Below are positions 62,207 to 64,000 of a DNA stretch of 64,000 bases, one piece after another. The stretch's first letter is position 1; each line of letters begins with the position of its first letter. Under the pieces are notes generated by a model. It was not told the origin of the DNA. It searched no databases and worked only from the letters and a program-made list of their open reading frames with translations. Made by a program: the position numbers and the translations under genes. Source of the DNA: Azophilus sp963663395 (GTDB lineage: Bacteria; Pseudomonadota; Gammaproteobacteria; Pseudomonadales; Azotimanducaceae); assembly GCA_963663395.1 (NCBI GenBank), contig OY760226.1:2914001-2978000 (forward strand). The letters run 5' to 3'.

Positions 62207-62411
62207 CCCACACTCCTTCGGTTTGCCGTCGTCAGGTTGGGCTGATCTACCGATCCTGTCCTTGCCGCCGACAGGTCTGACGAGTTTACACTTCCTGCTC
62301 GAACCGTTGCGCGCGGCCGCACCGGCACGACACTCGGTCGTGTCGGCTCCGAGTTACGACTTGTGGCCGGGACTCTCTGTCTGCGGCAGATGCCGGATCG
62401 ACGACCTTCCG

Positions 62412-62442
62412 AGACACTTGTGCGCTGATATTTGGTATAACT
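62412..62442 (+). promoter_or_regulatory. possible extended -10 promoter
   Basis: TGGTATAAC (62433-62441) fits an extended -10 element; the expected -35 position is poor. TTGTGCGC at 62418-62425 is the word noted also before other catabolic genes. About 65 bases before the cysteine hydrolase start. Confidence 0.35.
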
Positions 62443-62505
62443 GGAACTTTCCCGAACGACGACATATTGAACGGACTTCCCAATCATCCTGACAGGAGGT
62501 GACAC

Positions 62506-63249
62506 ATGTCCCAGGTAGAGATTCTCGACCGATCGGAAATGACCGACCGACTCAAGGAGATGATCCGGCTCGACCCGAAGGAAACGGCCGTCGTCACCAT
62601 CGACATGCACCGGGGCCACCTCGACCCCGAAGTGGCGACCATGCCGGCCAGTGACGAGGATTGCGTGAAGGTCATCGGCAATGCCGAGGAATTGATTCAA
62701 TTCGCCCGCAGCTACGAAATTCCCATCATTCACGTGAAGCTCGTCTTCCGAAAGATTCCGGGCCTCGGCAGCGAGGGCATGACGGTGCCCTTCTGGAAGG
62801 CGCTGCACGACATCCAGGACGAGAAGAACCGCCTCACCCCCGGACGCAAGAGCACGGTTAACGACCACAACATCATGGGTGAAGTCACCACCGAACTGAT
62901 CCCGAGCCTGTACGAGGACGGCGACTACGTCATCGACAACAAGAAGCGCCTGGACTGCTTCATGGGAACGGACCTGAAGGGTCTGCTGGATATGCTGGGC
63001 GTGAAGAACGTCTGCATGATGGGCATCAACACCAACACCTGCGTCATGAACACCGCCTTCACGGCGTTCAACTACGACTACACCGTGGTCGTCCTCTCGG
63101 ACTGCGTGGCGAGCATGTACGGGGCTGACCTCCACGCCCTCGGGCTGCAGAACGTCGTTCGCTGCCTTGGGTGGGTGCTGGACAACGAGGAGTTCATGAA
63201 CAAAGTGGCCCCGGGCCGAAACGAACAGGTCGGGGTTGGGGCAGGGTAG
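62506..63249 (+). CDS. cysteine hydrolase, isochorismatase-like family
   Basis: A 247-residue Rossmann-like hydrolase with the catalytic triad visible: Asp33 in VTIDMHRGH, Lys in DNKKRLDCF, and Cys179 in INTNTCVMNTA. It is longer than nicotinamidases and is of the N-carbamoylsarcosine amidase / biuret hydrolase / isochorismatase group, so amide or ureide hydrolysis is likely; the substrate is open. AGGAGGTGAC lies just before the ATG. The next gene starts 33 bases downstream on the same strand, suggesting a two-gene operon. Upstream at 62436 lies TATAAC with the TG of an extended -10. Confidence 0.93.
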   Translation: MSQVEILDRSEMTDRLKEMIRLDPKETAVVTIDMHRGHLDPEVATMPASDEDCVKVIGNAEELIQFARSYEIPIIHVKLVFRKIPGLGSEGMTVPFWKALHDIQDEKNRLTPGRKSTVNDHNIMGEVTTELIPSLYEDGDYVIDNKKRLDCFMGTDLKGLLDMLGVKNVCMMGINTNTCVMNTAFTAFNYDYTVVVLSDCVASMYGADLHALGLQNVVRCLGWVLDNEEFMNKVAPGRNEQVGVGAG

Positions 63250-63282
63250 GCACCGTCTTCGACAGCGAGAGGGCGTTATTCA

Positions 63283-64000
63283 GTGCCCACCCAGACCGTA
63301 GGTGACGTTGAGCTTTACTACGAGCTTCACGGGGCAGGGCAGCCCATAGTCCTCATCCACGGTCTCGCGGGGGATTGCAACGCCTGGAACGCGCAGGTCG
63401 AAGTTTTCTCGAAGGATTACCGGGTGCTGGCGTTCGACAACCGGGGAGCGGGCCGGAGTTCGGCGCCGGATTATCCCTACACCACAAGGCAGTTCGCCGA
63501 TGACACCATCGGGCTGATGGACGCCGTGGGGATCACCGAGCCCGCTCATGTCGTCGGCCGGTCGATGGGAGGGGCCATCGCCCAGGAAATCACGCTCGCT
63601 TATCCGGACCGAGTCAAGAGCCTGGTGATCACCGCCTCCTTCGGGAAGCTCGACCGCTACGGCTACCAGATTCTCTCCAACATCAACGAGGTGGTGAAAG
63701 CGCAGGGCTTCGCGGCCGCGGCCAGGCACCAGTCGCTGTTCTTCTTCCCGCCGCCCTATTTCAACGAGAACCAGGAACAACTCGACGCTTTCGAGGAACG
63801 GCTGACGAACGCCGCCGGGCCCGTGCACGGCTACTCGAATGCCACCCACGCCTGCCTCACGCACGACTCGCTCGACCGGCTGCACCAGGTGAAATGCCCG
63901 GCCCTCGTGATGACGGGCGGGCGGGACGTGCTCTGTGCGGCCGACGCCTCGAGAGCGATCGCGGAGCGGATTCCGAACTGCAAACTCCGGGTCTACGAAG
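63283..64000 (+). CDS. alpha/beta hydrolase (3' end beyond the window)
   Basis: GTG at 63283 opens a frame of 239 codons to the window end without a stop. Translation gives TVGDVELYYELHGAGQPIVL, the oxyanion region LIHGLAGDCNAW, DNRGAGRSSAP, the nucleophile Ser in HVVGRSMGGAIAQEI and the acid Asp region LVMTGGRDVLCAA. The His of the triad would lie past the end. It is of the 3-oxoadipate enol-lactonase/ haloperoxidase-like type and resembles the hydrolase at 57498 in layout. GAGAGGG precedes the start. Likely co-transcribed with the cysteine hydrolase 33 bases upstream. Confidence 0.9.
   Translation, partial: MPTQTVGDVELYYELHGAGQPIVLIHGLAGDCNAWNAQVEVFSKDYRVLAFDNRGAGRSSAPDYPYTTRQFADDTIGLMDAVGITEPAHVVGRSMGGAIAQEITLAYPDRVKSLVITASFGKLDRYGYQILSNINEVVKAQGFAAAARHQSLFFFPPPYFNENQEQLDAFEERLTNAAGPVHGYSNATHACLTHDSLDRLHQVKCPALVMTGGRDVLCAADASRAIAERIPNCKLRVYE

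Noticed and set aside
1..64000. tRNA, rRNA, phage or integrative-element signatures
   Set aside because: None recognised by eye: no integrase, no att-like repeats beside a tRNA, no cloverleaf sequence; a dedicated search was not possible.

Overview
The window is G+C-rich, densely coded DNA from a Gram-negative, apparently aerobic proteobacterium. Three TonB-dependent outer-membrane receptors, periplasmic binding-protein ABC importers, a BCCT osmolyte carrier and a type I sulfatase fit a marine or host-associated gammaproteobacterium-like organism, but no rRNA or tRNA gene is present to fix the taxon. It looks like an accessory catabolic region: I see no housekeeping operon, phage, integrase or CRISPR array.

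Region 1 (about 1-11.4 kb): a small dimeric-barrel protein; both subunits of a split glycine decarboxylase P-protein (gcvPA/gcvPB) without gcvT or gcvH; an ATP-NAD-kinase-family protein; an Old Yellow Enzyme; a DapA-family lyase; a DAO-type FAD oxidase; and a polar amino-acid ABC importer (ATPase, two permeases, binding protein). Region 2 (11.4-21.4 kb): four SDR oxidoreductases, a TonB receptor, a DUF885 enzyme and an unusual fusion of aldo/keto reductase with RidA. Region 3 (21.6-29.8 kb): a LysA-like PLP decarboxylase, a second DapA-family lyase, a complete CUT1-type ABC importer and a second DAO-type oxidase. Regions 1 and 3 therefore repeat one theme: importer + DapA-like lyase + DAO oxidase.

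Region 4 (30-42.7 kb): a PQQ-type sugar dehydrogenase, a TonB receptor, three DUF885 enzymes in a row (the outer two are near-identical duplicates) and a cytochrome-c/PQQ dehydrogenase, all on the plus strand and nearly all exported. Region 5 (42.7-53.6 kb): an Rpn/DUF4351-type protein, a VOC protein, a sulfatase, a gene of the glycine/betaine/D-proline reductase B family interrupted by one in-frame UGA that falls in a UxxC motif (a predicted selenoprotein), a membrane-anchored small protein, a methyltransferase, an M24 peptidase and a third TonB receptor. Region 6 (53.8-64 kb): a Baeyer-Villiger-type monooxygenase followed by a tight four-gene operon (acyl-CoA synthetase, alpha/beta hydrolase, LLM-class flavin oxidoreductase, SDR) that looks like a cyclic-ketone or terpenoid-type degradation route; then a BCCT transporter whose last codons lie inside a perfect 34-bp palindrome, an unknown small protein, a cysteine hydrolase, and an alpha/beta hydrolase cut by the window end.

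The items most worth a second look are the predicted selenoprotein at 46083-47309, the AKR-RidA fusion, the DUF885 paralogues with complementary loss of signature residues, the palindromic element forming the 3' end of the BCCT gene, and the 24-bp minisatellite inside the acyl-CoA synthetase gene.
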